A program made the translations under genes and the position numbers. 20,968 nt of DNA from positions 1 through 20,968 of the forward strand of contig JAGYYN010019682.1 of the NCBI GenBank assembly GCA_021441665.1, read 5' to 3'. Positions 1 through 10,126 of the stretch are shown here, in pieces (within the stretch, counting starts at the first letter, position 1; every line of letters starts with the position of its first letter). The DNA comes from Euplotes cf. woodruffi 2 WChen-2021. Taxonomy: Eukaryota > Ciliophora > Spirotrichea > Euplotida > Euplotidae. The notes beneath the pieces were generated by a model. It did not search any database and was not told the origin of the DNA. It saw only the letters and a program-made list of their open reading frames with translations.

Positions 1-2554
1 TCAGCTCTTGAGTCCTTTGCTGACAAACATCTTCGATTGATATGCAACCAGCAAGGCATAGGCAAACGGCAGTTGGACCACCGACATCACTGCAAACATA
101 ACGACTGCGAGCGCGAGGACCGGCATATATCACAAGTGCATCAGCACGCTATTCAGTGTCTCGCTTTTGAAGTACAGAACAAACGGCACAAACGGCAGCA
201 CCAGCATGTTGAACGGAGGTGGGGCACTCACGAGGCTCGAGTACCGCTTATCTCAGTCTTGCACCTGTCTCACTGCAATGATCTGTCTGTAGTAAAGGGC
301 ATCGCTATTATCTTTGATGATAGCATAAATGTCAGAAAGAATAGCGATAAGAAAGTTAAGAAGCATGATATTAGTAATAGCAACATACACAACAATAAAT
401 GTATATCCAATGTATTTGCTGACTGCCATATTTGCATTGAACGTATCAAAGCTGAATCCTCCAAGAATTGCGTAAAACAGGTACTGAGCAGCTAAGTCGA
501 AAGTACTGAATTCTTTGAGCTGGAAAAACAGCACTTTTCCTGTAAACAAGAATATCAAAAATATCAAGAAGAACAACATTGTAAAAACAACCAGTTCTTT
601 GAGCATGGCGCCGATGATTTCGATCATTGGGCCAAAAGTTCGACTTGGTCTAAGAATCATGGTGACTCTGGACCACTGGAAGTAAACGATCAGCGAAAAT
701 AGCAAAATCGGACTGACTGGCCCCTCATTCAGTGCTGCATTTAAGCGATAGTTTTGTTGGTTCTCTGGATCGCTGTATGTCCTTTGACTATAGTCAAACC
801 GCCACTTAATAAACGTAAGCACTGAAATTACAAATGAAGTGAGGCTGGCTAAGTGGTCGAGAGTAAAGATATAAGTAGTCTTGTTTCTTAGCTTTGCAAA
901 GATAACTTGAAGAATCTCCCTGATCAAATAGGATATCTGAAGCAGCAAGATATTTCAAAATAAATCGTATTTATTATAAGAGTCTTTTGCTAATGATAGC
1001 ACTTTGCTACTTTCTTCAGTAATGCTCTGCTGGATGGTTACTGCTTGTGAACTACTTGCGCTGAGCAGCTGTTGCTGTAATGAAGATATTGTCTGCATCG
1101 ATGAGGAGATACTTGTTGAATTAGTTAAAACAGATGTGATTGTATACTGAAGTATTGCTGCTAATAAGACTATTCAGATCCCGTCGATAAAATACATTCA
1201 GTCAATTGAATGTTTCCAGTTTTCAAACTGATAAAAGTTTGCATTACTTATAGTCGTCTTGCGTTTAAAAAGCTTTTCTCAAATTTTATTTGGATGCTTG
1301 AGGCAGTATATTAGTGAATCTCATTTATCAGACTTATTTAAATACATTTTTGGTATAAATACTCGTGGATGAATGGATTATGTCATATGTTGTAGATGTG
1401 GCCATGACATTTTCTCTTTCAAATGGTCCAACCCAAATGTCTTTTATAAAATCTCGTATTTTATTTGTTTTCAAGTAGGTTATCAATACTATTAAGCCCA
1501 ATTATGTCAATAACTTCAAGACCAGAATATGTTCTGTCTTGCAGCATCAAGCTGACTTCATCGAATCAATCTGAGTTAGATATTAAAAGTCAACATAATT
1601 TGCATACATTTCAATAAACTTCGTTGAGATTACTACTCGGATGTAATTTATGAAGCTGCAGTAGTATTTTAGCGATAACAACACATATTTTGACTGGGTT
1701 AGACATAAATAAAAATGATAGGCTTTTAAGTTTACGCATTTGTACTTCATCATCTCAGTTTATACTATCAAGATTAAAATCGTCTATTTCATATATACTC
1801 TTAACAATATTTCCGAATGCTTCAGCATCATCAAACGAAAAGTTATCAATAAATTGATCGGCAATGTGTAACTTTTGCTCTAAATTAAAGATAATTACAT
1901 TGATGTTAAGCGAGTATAAATCTTACCTAAATATAATTTTGAAGTCCGAATGCTGTTAAGTAATTCATTAACTATATCTTTGACCAGAGTTTTATCATCG
2001 ATAACAAGCTCTTTTGAAAAATAAAATGTAAATAGAAGACTTGAGCAGGCGATTGAGTACTTTCACAGCTCTGCAACTCAGCTTTCCGGCAGTGTACCTT
2101 CAGTATTCCTCAGATGCTCAAATGTCTCAAAATCTTCGTGCAATACAAAAATTTTATAAAGCGAAACTGGAAAAGCTATATTTGTTCTTGATCTTCGACT
2201 CGATTGTCAAACAGGGCAAAGATTAGGTCAGATAAGCTGGATTTAGTGAGTATACTAAATGCAATAGCGATTTCGATGATGTCGATGGGCTCAATAAACT
2301 TCGAGCTGGACTTGAATATTGATGCAAACAGCTTGTACCTAAAACTGAGCAAAAATAGTTACTTTGATAACAACGCCTTTGACTTTTCCTTTGTTTCTTT
2401 TTGATTTACTATATTTAATTTTGACTCTTCTCAGTATCCTAATTTCAGCTTTTCTTACCGTTGATAAGTTTTGATGGAGTCTCAGAAATCGGGTAGTTGA
2501 CTGTATTAAATCTTTCTAAAGTGTTCTCGGGGTCTGTATCAGCGACTATTTAAA
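1..2554 (-). CDS. P-A: TRP/polycystin-like cation channel, 3' end outside the window
   Basis: Probable membrane cation channel. Read from high to low coordinates, the product has a long helical cytosolic N-terminal domain (about 2500-1230), then TM1 (about 1185-1130), a Ser/Gln-rich loop, TM2-TM4, TM5, a pore region with LGGFSFDTF (about 460-430) and TM6 with MLLNFLIAILSDIY (about 370-320). A PPPFN segment and further hydrophobic stretches follow to the window edge. Many TGA codons are read as Cys: at 952-954, where P-B has TGC in NYDLFC, and in the LMHLCY segment near 147, where P-B and P-C have TGC. The frame changes +1 at AAA-TAA twice (1461-1466 and 1334-1339) and probably +2 at ATA-TAG (2176-2181). 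An intron with GTAAG donor and TTTAG acceptor lies near 1883-1928. The start is not identified; the first homologous residues are near 2500. The 3' end lies beyond base 1. Confidence 0.8.
1334..1339 (-). other. +1 ribosomal frameshift site AAA-TAA-G in P-A
   Basis: The frame entering reads IYTKNVFK then TAA. After skipping one base it reads KSDKCDSLIYCLKHPNK, which aligns with P-B VSDKSKQLLKCLKNPKRK. P-B and P-C have no shift at this residue, so the site is specific to P-A among the three copies. Confidence 0.82.
1461..1466 (-). other. +1 ribosomal frameshift site AAA-TAA-A in P-A
   Basis: The upstream frame ends NLLENK then TAA. Skipping the T gives KIRDFIKDIWVGPFEREN, which continues the family alignment (P-C has DLLENK, then KICNFIENIWYGPYERES, across an identical site). 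Homology on both sides fixes the shift at this stop codon. It matches the known Euplotes signal, where AAA followed by TAA or TAG inside a gene triggers +1 frameshifting. It is the same position as the P-C site at 13435-13440. Confidence 0.85.
2176..2181 (-). other. Candidate +2 frameshift site ATA-TAG-C in P-A
   Basis: The incoming frame gives SLSDLIFALFDNRVEDQEQI, aligning with P-C LRDLILFVNSRKENN. The outgoing homologous frame gives AFPVSLYKIFVLHEDFETF, aligning with P-C YMLIYKTLVLHEDFETF and P-B FPLPVYKFLIKNEDF. The two frames meet exactly at TAG if two bases are skipped. The only GT-AG solution I found (GTATAC donor) would remove the conserved DLIF segment. Rare +2 shifts have been reported in Euplotes. 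A sequencing indel cannot be excluded. Confidence 0.55.
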
Positions 2555-3012
2555 ATCGAGGAAACTTAAAATACTAAAAAAAAAGCTGTTTAAAGTCAAA
2601 ATTTTTTAGTTGAAAGTAGTAAAAAGAAAAAAATAAACGACATTTTTTATTTCACAGGTTATTTAAAGCTTAATATTTAATATAAAATATAATTATTAAA
2701 GAAAAAGTATTAATTAGAACCAGGTCAACTCTTTTTATTAGTCAGATAAAAATACAATAAGCAAAATAGCATTATTTTAAATTTATTTGAAAGTCTTGCA
2801 CTTTACTCTGATTTGAATCAATGACATATATTAGTTAAAAAATTATGAATGGTTAAAACATTACTAATCTCATATTCAAATACCATTTACCTCGTAAAAG
2901 GGTCAATTTACTTAAAATATATCTTATATCAAAAATTTTAATTTTTATTCATAAATACCGAATTGGTAAAAAGCGTTGAGAAATTACAACAAAAACAGTA
3001 GTTTTAAGGATT
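2555..3012. other. AT-rich spacer between T-A and P-A
   Basis: Very AT-rich, with oligo-A and oligo-T runs and no open frame homologous to anything in the window. The lower end (about 2530-2600) may hold an acceptor (T-run then TTTTTAG) and a 5' exon of P-A, but I could not fix one. No RNA gene or telomere-like repeat seen. Confidence 0.5.
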
Positions 3013-4097
3013 TTAAAGCCTCCTATTACCTTTGTCTCTTGAGTCATCAGCACCAACTTGAATACTCACAATATCGATGTGACTATGGAGGCCTTGAGGG
3101 TAGTTATCGTTGATGAAGACTGACAAGTCAAAGTTTTGCAGCATTCTTTGCTCTTGCTTCTCAAAACAAATCGTTGATTCATAATTCAGCAATAACTTTA
3201 GTTTTTCTTGAGCAATTAATTGGCTTTGATTTGGTTTCGAAGGCGTGTCTTTATCTCAAGTTGTTAGATAGCCTCCAAAGACCGCCAGGACTGAGATGAC
3301 CGAACTGACGTTTACTATGGCTGAATACAGCCTTGCTTTTGATGACTCAAGGAGGTATGTCAGTGCCAAGTTGCTGTTTATCAACGTTCATGCGAAATGA
3401 ATAGCTTGCTTGATGATATACTCGTTAGATAGCACTTCTTGACATAGAGACTTTTTACTACAGTTTTTGTATAGTTCAAACACTTTTTGAATATGATTTG
3501 CTCAGTCGATGTCTTTTATCTGCTTTATATTGATATTTTCTAAGAAATAACAGAGGAAAAACTTACCAAATAGTGATTTGAAAAGTAAATCTGAATCTTC
3601 AATTGCTGCAGCCAAAATCAAAAATCAAACGGTTTTCTATATAAATAACTAATCAAAATCATCATAAAACTTTACGGAATTTAAAATTGACTCAACAAAC
3701 ATTTTTGTAAGCATTCTAAAAAATCTACGATAAAAATAAAGATTCGAGGGGTGCATTATTAGCCCTACCTCTGATCCCAGCATAGAGACTCTACTATCTA
3801 TGCGTGGTTGTGCTTCAGTCATATTGCTGAGTTCAATTTGGTTTTGATAGTCCAATACAGCCTTGACTGATCGATCTAAAGAATTAAGTAACTTTTTGAT
3901 TTGCTGCCAACCAGCCATATCTGTTCAATTTTTAGCAGCTAAGCACCAACATATCCATACAAAAATTTATAACTCTCGTGTGAAGGCTGCAGTGAAATTG
4001 GCTTACCGAGAGAACCGCAAACTTGCCCTGGTTCACCTGGATTAAACTCACGGGGGTGAGGTATCGAGTTTAGAAGCGACGCTATGGCGGATTCCAT
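3013..4097 (-). CDS. T-A: small membrane protein of unrecognised family
   Basis: Unknown function; one member of the T family that precedes each channel gene. The first exon is placed at 4097-3951 (Met codon 4097-4095; an in-frame Met also lies at 4127). Its product is rich in Pro, Gly and Ser. It can be spliced to the QIKKLLNSL frame (donor GTTGG at 3950, acceptor CAG near 3904), or translation may begin at the ATG at 3918. Clear introns follow at 3637-3675 (39 nt, phase 0) and 3540-3566 (27 nt, phase 1). The exon between them encodes CFLILAAAIEDSDLLF with TGA as Cys. The next exon carries a run of family residues, YLLESSKARLYSAIV, and one strong hydrophobic helix ending VFGGYL. A hydrophilic region (EKQEQRMLQNFDLSVFI) and a terminal IDIVSIQV segment end at TAA (3013-3015). 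Confidence 0.65.
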
Positions 4098-4519
4098 TAC
4101 TGATTTATATATTGATTTTAAGAGCAATCTAGGTGAAGAGATAAGGATGGAGAGATTGAAAATATTGCATAGTGTTCTAATTTATATTTGATATTAGGTA
4201 TTTTATATTCGTTTAGTCATCGATTTTATTACTTGCTTGATTAGTTATAGAATAATCACTTAATTAATAATTTTAATAATTATTTATGAAATGCAGTTAT
4301 TTTACGAAATTTTATACCACGCATCATCATTAATTAAAAAAATATATTAGAAAATTAATAAAAATGAATGCTATCAAATATTACTATCTCTCTACTTTAC
4401 TTAGTTTTGCTTAATCCAAACCAACTTGCAAATAACACTTCATACCTGCTAAAATCGTGAATAAAAAATCCCAACCCAAATTAAATGTAAATCTTTTCAG
4501 GCGAATAAATTACTGATGA
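4098..4519. other. AT-rich spacer between T-A and the T-A' fragment
   Basis: The stretch 4140-4390 is strongly AT-rich with no supportable reading frame on either strand. From 4400 to 4519 there is more mixed sequence but only a short open run after the T-A' stop. No RNA gene, telomere repeat or mobile-element end seen. Confidence 0.5.
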
Positions 4520-4945
4520 TTAGTCCAGAAAAGTCTGAGTGAATCTGCTGATCTGCTGATTCTGAGTATCTAAACAGATATTACATCACCAAAAGCGAAT
4601 AAAATAAGCTAAACACTGATTGATCATAATCCAAGCCCATCAGAGATTTGCTTACCTTTAGCAGAGACTGGATCCTTCAAGTCCAGCTGGCCTCGGAATC
4701 ACGCACTTTTGTAGCCGAGTTTCAAGCTGTATTTATTAGTCACATTAGATTCGCTCAGTTGGTTGTTGATATTAACGGTTGTTTGTTTAAATAAGAACGC
4801 AGAAATGGTAAATACCGTGATTGCAAGTGGTACTGTAGATACTCTCAAATAAGTAGTCTTTATTTTGCTCTTCTTTCAATATTTGAAGAAATTGCCTCTT
4901 TGGAAAGACCTTATTTGTCGTACTTAGCCCCCCAGACTTCATCAT
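4520..4945 (-). CDS. T-A': short T-like membrane segment, separate gene or 3' extension of P-B
   Basis: A frame on the minus strand encodes NFFKYCKKSKIKTTYLRV followed by a hydrophobic helix VPLAITVFTISAFLF. This resembles the LL-x-x-SK plus helix segment of T-A, T-B and T-C. It continues through a hydrophilic part (NINNQLSESNVTNKYSLKL) to an intron with GTAAGC donor near 4655 and CTGTTTAG acceptor, then DTQNQQISRFTQTFLD and TAA at 4520-4522. Two adjacent ATGs lie at 4945-4940; joining them to the helix frame needs a 28-nt intron ending GAG, which is atypical. The upstream T domain (CF-x-L-x-AAIE) is absent. A perfect-looking GTAAGC...TATAG intron links it to the end of P-B, so it could be a C-terminal exon of that gene. 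Confidence 0.45.
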
Positions 4946-4975
4946 TTCGTTACTATATTTTGATTTATCAAAAGC

Positions 4976-7900
4976 TTACTCTTCAGTCTCTTTTATTAGA
5001 TTCAAAGGTAAGTCTAATGAGTTTTTGCTTTCTGAAAATATCATTTTTTGGTTTTCAATGTGAATTGGTTCTTTTATTTCTTGCAAAGCTGATAGATGAA
5101 CCTTCAAAATCATACCTTCTATTTTGCTGTTGATTTCGATGCTGTTTGCGATAATGAACCTTTTCAGCTTGTTATACTGGTCAAGGACATATTTTGGTTC
5201 CTTTCCAATGATATATGTCTGAAGTGAGCTGCTGATGTAGTCGATTTTTATAGAAATACTGTTGGTTGTCTTCTCAGCCTTATTATAAATATCCTTATTC
5301 CTATATTTATTAAGCCAATGCGTTTACACTAAATTCGATGGTAAAGTTTCATTATTAGCGCTGTGCATTTTGTTCTCCTCAAAAATAAGCTTCCTGTTGT
5401 CGATGAGATCTGTGGTGAATATAATTTTGCATATTTGGTCGATGGCATTAAGATTTTCTCTAAAGTATCCAACAAGGTCTCTTGTAAGGATATACTGACC
5501 ATCTTCGTGACTTACTTTCCTTATGAAGAGCCTGAATAGCTCAGGGTCGATATTTCCAATTCCGTTGTTCGTGTCATTTAGCGTATCAAACTTAAGCTCT
5601 CTGTTTTTAGAATACAAATTGACAATGAAGTAATACAGGTCGATAATTGATCATACTAATAATACTAAAATGCCTCAAAATGTAACAAACAACAGCAGCA
5701 GAAATTCTATGAGAAAGGACTTGAAGCTCTGAAATCCTTTACTGATAAAACACCTGATCTGTGTGAGTAGTAGTACAATGTACGCTAACGGCAGCATGAT
5801 TGCAACGATCGTAGAGTACACTATGATACTTGTGATGACTACAGGGATATAGCAGGCGTGCATTAAAACACTATTCAGCTTCTCGTTTTTCTTTACTATC
5901 AGAAGTGGAGCGAATGGAACGATCAACAGGTTAAATGGCGGCGGAGCAGCTACTAAACTTGAATAGTGCTTATCGTCCAAAAACTGCACTTGCTTAATTC
6001 GGATGATATTTTTGTGGTACAACGACGAACTTCTTTCTTTCAAAGATGCGTAGATTTCTGAGAGAATACCGACTAAAAAGTTGAGCAAAGTGATATTCAT
6101 CAGTATCTCGTATATAATTATGTATATGTAGCCAATGCTTTTACTCACTGTCATTCCTTTTTCGTAAGTAGCGAAGTCGAAGCTACCCAAGGCTGCAGAG
6201 AACAAATATCTAAAAGCCGAGTCGAATGTTTTGAACTCATCGACGTCGTAGAATAGCACAACTCCTGTGAACATAAAAATAACGAGAATTGCAGCGAAGA
6301 GGATTGTAAATACGACGATTTGTTTTATCATTGCTGAGATCATTTCAATCATCGGTCCGAATTTCTCGCTTAACTCGAGAATCAAAAATACTCTCGACCA
6401 CTGGAGTCACAGTATTATCGCAGAAGAGATCAGTGTGTTTAAATATTCTGCGTTGAAAGAGGCTGAAAGACAGGAGAACTTATTATATCTCGGGTCTGCA
6501 TTCGTACGCTGGCTGAAGTCAAACCTCCATCTGAAGAATGTGACAATGACGACAACGAAGGTAACTAAATTGATCAGCTGTTCAGATGTAAACTTTTCAA
6601 CTACTTTTCTTCTGAGCTTTGCGTAGATCGCCTGGAATATGCTTTTCAGTAAATAGCCTGTTTGGATTAGGATTAAATTGCAGAACAGGTCGTAGTTTGT
6701 ATATGCGTAGTCCATTAGGTTAAGAGTCTCTTGATTCAACTGCAACAGCTGGCTTTGATAAGACGAATATTGAACTGAACTCGACTGCAAAGCACTCATC
6801 TGCGTCCTGATAGTATCGATTGTCTTTAGATTATTTTGGAGAGTTATCGAGTTCGATAGAACTCGATAGAGCAATACTTGAAAAATAATAGCTATTGAAA
6901 GCACGCATATTCAGTCAATAAGGTATAGGCTGTCAATAGATCTCTTCCAATTTTCGTATTGGTATATATGAGCTTTTGTATTCTGTTTTCTTTCTTTAAA
7001 TAATTTTGAAGTTTTTCTCTTTGGATTTTTTAATCACTTTAACAACTGCTTACTTTTGTCAGAAACATAATTGTATAATGTGAATTTAGTATTTTTGTCA
7101 AGAGTAAATAAAATTTCATGGTTTGTGGACATCGAGGTAGTATAGTGTCTTCTATAAGGACCGGTCCATATGTTCGTGATAAATATCGATATCCAATTAC
7201 ATCAATCACTTCAAGTCCATTATATCAGCGGTCTTTGAGTATCGCATTAACTTCATCAATAGAGTTGGTATTATCAATCAGTAGATTGTACAATATACAA
7301 ACTCTTTCGATTGTTTCGTTTAGTAGAATATTAGGGTAAGCTTTTTCTAATCTATTCAGCACATCTGCGATCATTACACATATCTTGATTGGGTTATTTA
7401 ATCCAATTAGTCCTAAATACCAAATTTTAAGTATTTAGTATCGCAAATATGATAGCAAACCAATCATACCGTTTCTTTCTGGTTGTAGTTGTGCTTCATC
7501 TGTGCTGTCTTGTTTTGCGTTCCCGTTGGCCATCATTTTGTCAATAGCATCTTTTAAATCTCTCGCTTGTTGAAGAGTAAAACTGTCAATCACAGATTCA
7601 ATGAAGAATAGCTTTTCGTCGATGAACTTCACCCCGCTGTCAGTTGGATTATAGTGATTCACTAGATAGCAATTATTTTGAGCAAAGACGAATAAAATGC
7701 ACGTTCTTGAGTAAAATTACCTTCTCGCTGGTTTATGCTGAGAATCAGGTTATCGATGATCTCTTTAGTGTACGTTGTAAGCTCTTTCTTGTACTTCTTT
7801 GCAAAGTAAATCGTGAACATAGGACTGACGTTGACAGAGTACCTGCACAACTCAAGTAGAGAAGGCTTTGGAAACTTGCCTTCGTAAGCACTTAGCTCAA

Positions 7901-8063
7901 TAAAGGTCTTGAAGTCTTCATTCTTGATTAGAAACTTGTACACTGGCAATGGGAATTCAGTCAACTGGAACCCGGATTTTTCGCTCTTTCCGTAAAGCAA
8001 AATTATTAGATCCACTATATCAGAATTATCATATATTTTTAAGTGGATTTTATTAAATATCAG
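4976..8063 (-). CDS. P-B: TRP/polycystin-like cation channel
   Basis: Second channel paralogue and the most continuous one. The N-terminal helical region runs from about 8063 to 7000. TM1 is near 6925-6850, TM2 near 6710-6630 (NYDLFC then a hydrophobic run), TM3 near 6580-6530, TM4 near 6450-6380 and TM5 near 6330-6250. The pore region has ALGSFDFATY (about 6195-6165) and TM6 has LLNFLVGILSEIY (about 6095-6055). Then come PPPFN (about 5940), three more hydrophobic segments to about 5620, and an acidic/charged C-terminal region. Introns I can place include a 59-nt one (GTATGATTGG donor, GTATTTAG acceptor, about 7410-7468), one near 7663-7725, and a 28-nt one near 5303-5330. The last frame ends ETEE-TAA (4976-4978). 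TGA-Cys codons occur at DCICVL, CLQW and FCGIL. The frame is broken without a stop near 7190 (see findings). The start codon is not found. Confidence 0.78.
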
Positions 8064-8279
8064 GATTAATCTTTAGTAAGAGACGACGATTGATTAAGCA
8101 AAAGCAGTCTCCTTAATTATTCAAAGTTGAAGTATTCTAATATTTTATACTGTCTCTTTAGTGATTAACAGTCAAGAATTTATATGCAGTTTAAGCCAAA
8201 CAATAATTGAAATTGATTCGTATTTATGAGCAAAGTAACTCAGATAATATACTTAAGGTCTTAAAACTTATTTTTATCT
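8064..8279. other. Spacer between T-B and P-B, possibly with 5' P-B sequence
   Basis: AT-rich stretch between the T-B stop (8280-8282) and the first homologous residues of P-B. The minus frame RLLLLNQSSSLTKD (about 8112-8070) could be a P-B 5' exon, because a 2-base skip at its GAT-TAA would lead into the P-B frame. There is little homology to prove it. A 10-mer matching the E. crassus chromosome-breakage consensus HATTGAAAHH is at 8205-8214, but several such matches are expected by chance in 21 kb. Confidence 0.35.
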
Positions 8280-9415
8280 TTACTTACAAGTATGAATATT
8301 TAGTCGAGCCCAATTGTTGATGTCTAAAATATCCATTCTGTCTAAGAACTTAGAATCCCCTCTATGCGCATCCACCTTAGTTCTTTTTGAGCTATCAAAG
8401 CTCGGTGGTCTGAATCTATAAAGCATATTATAAGAAAGATAGCATAATATGTTATTAATCAGTTCTGAGTAAGCTTATTATGGCACTCACTCTAAATATT
8501 CTTCATTATGATATCAGTCTTTTGTATCTACAGCCAAATATGATTAGTAATATAGTATTTATAAATAAACCAAACAAAGCTTGATACCGATTGGATTCTC
8601 AACAATCTCAGTATAAATATTCTTATTGAGCTCATTGCCTTTGTTTCACATTTGCTCTTCGCTGATTTCTTGAGCTCCTAGTAGGCATTAAAACCCGAGT
8701 AAAAGCTTACTGCTTTGGCTTTGGTTAATCAGCATCTTGCCGCTGGCATTAAGTCTCGGAGTAAACTCAACATCGACCTGTGCTTTTGCATCTCGGACTT
8801 CCGCTGTAAATTTATCTTCTCTATAGATAAACCTTTAAAATTTACTTATTTGATTCAAACCGCGGCCTAAGGCTGCTGCTTCTTAGCTTTTTAATCACTT
8901 CCTGATCGTCTTGACTCAACTGCAGAATGACTTGGTGGTGCAGTAAGTTATTGAGTTTTGCTTCAGCAGAGTTTACATCTTCATTTGCTCCTTTTTGCTT
9001 CTGCATCTCCTACGCATTAGCTATAAATCATACCTTTTGTGATTTGTAGTCAACGAGGATTGAGACCACAAGCGAGATGCTGACTGATACTGTAAAGAAA
9101 CTCTCCTTTGATGACTTCAGAAGGTAATCGAATGAGTAGGCGTTGCTGAGTGAGTTCGCATATGCCATCGCAGAGATAATAATCTCATCAGTCATGAGCA
9201 CTCTCTGCGACTGAGACTTCGAATCTTTACAGCTGTGAAGGATACTTTGGATATCGCCGATCGTTTTGGAGTCCTGAACTGAACTTCCTTTTATTTCTCG
9301 TAGTTTATCTAAGTTTATATCAGCTGGAAGATGGTACGAGCTTACCGGATATGTAAGTGAATAAAACTCCAAGGCTTTCGATTGCTGCGACGAGAGTCAG
9401 AAATCATATATTCTC
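8280..9415 (-). CDS. T-B: small membrane protein, paralogue of T-A and T-C
   Basis: Multi-exon gene of unknown function. The exon at 9415-9346 begins after a CTAAT...TTTAG acceptor and encodes CFLTLVAAIESLGVLF with TGA as Cys. A 37-nt intron (9309-9345) interrupts at the same codon phase and place as in T-A and T-C. The next exon (9308-9034) carries DEIIISAMAYANSL, DYLLKSSKESFF and a hydrophobic helix ending VVSILV. A 24-nt intron (9010-9033) follows, then a charged helical region (EAKLNNLLHHQVILQLSQDD). Two to four more short introns follow (donors GTTTGA near 8860, GTAAGC near 8711, and GTATCA or GTTTGG near 8590). Later exons encode SSKRTKVDAHRGDSKFLDR and end NIHTCK-TAA at 8280-8282. A likely upstream exon lies at about 9780-9657 (LSKPYKGYKNLEPSQ, ending at a GTATAG donor), similar to the upstream T-C frame. 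No Met start is fixed. Confidence 0.62.
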
Positions 9416-9656
9416 CTAAATAGAAATTAGCCGTGTTTAAAAGAAGTAAAAATGGATTTGAGGATATTTTCTTAAGCACCACGAATAAGATTTAAGCAAT
9501 AAAAAGACCGATATTTAGCTTGAATGATTAATATGTTTATTATAGTCAGCATACGTTAACAGATTCTCTGTTTTTACTTAGTTTAAAAAATTAATCAAAG
9601 TTTAAATTAATTTTAAGTTAAGTGATTGATCTCAAACATCTAACAATTTCAAAAAA

Positions 9657-9833
9657 ATAAAACTATACTTTTGAAATTTTTGGCTTGTTGAAGTTCAATT
9701 TTGACCCTGAATCATGTGTCTGGCTAGGCTCCAGGTTTTTGTAACCTTTGTAAGGCTTACTTAGCACTGATTTGGTATAATACTCTGTACAAAGAGTTTA
9801 GAGGGAAGTCTAAATCTATCAATTTTATTTTTT
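9657..9833 (-). other. Likely 5' coding exon of T-B
   Basis: Minus-strand frame with LSKPYKGYKNLEPSQ and a lysine-rich end, followed by a GTATAG donor. It resembles ILKPNFNSLYSQPKS upstream of T-C in spacing and in the L-x-KP and Pro residues. Extending it upstream would need a +1 shift at AAG-TAA (about 9756-9761), and no ATG is evident, so the limits are uncertain. Confidence 0.35.
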
Positions 9834-10126
9834 TTGCTAAATATTTTATGATTCGAATAACTTTATTTAATTTTTAGCTGATATATCAATAGAGTTAGAT
9901 CCAAATAAAAAAGTATCACCTATTTGAATGACTAAATTGATATTAAGACAAGTAAAGAAACAATTTTCAGCAATTTATTCTGAGTAAAATACACAAAGGA
10001 TATAATTTTCTAATTTTTATTACAAATATGATAAATGAAGAAAAAGTTAAATAAACTATTTTTCTAATAATAATATAATTTTAAAATAAACACTAGGCTC
10101 ATTTACTCATATCAACTTCATCATAG
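9834..10126. other. AT-rich spacer between the hypothetical gene and T-B
   Basis: About 300 bases dominated by A and T, with no supportable frame, RNA gene or repeat. It should hold the 3' untranslated region of the 10127-10966 gene and 5' sequence of T-B. Confidence 0.5.

Noticed and set aside
37-495. 152-codon open frame on the plus strand
   Set aside because: Antisense to the pore and TM6 region of P-A. The His/Arg-rich product has no family features, and the minus frame aligns with P-B and P-C.
7410-7468. In-frame TAA in P-B with the same frame open on both sides, suggesting stop read-through
   Set aside because: A 59-nt intron with GTATGATTGG donor and GTATTTAG acceptor removes it and gives GLIGLNNPIKICV, which aligns with the other copies.
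7663-7725. Apparent +2 frameshift at ATC-TAG in P-B
   Set aside because: A GTAATT...ATCTAG intron in matching phase explains it and removes residues that P-C lacks.
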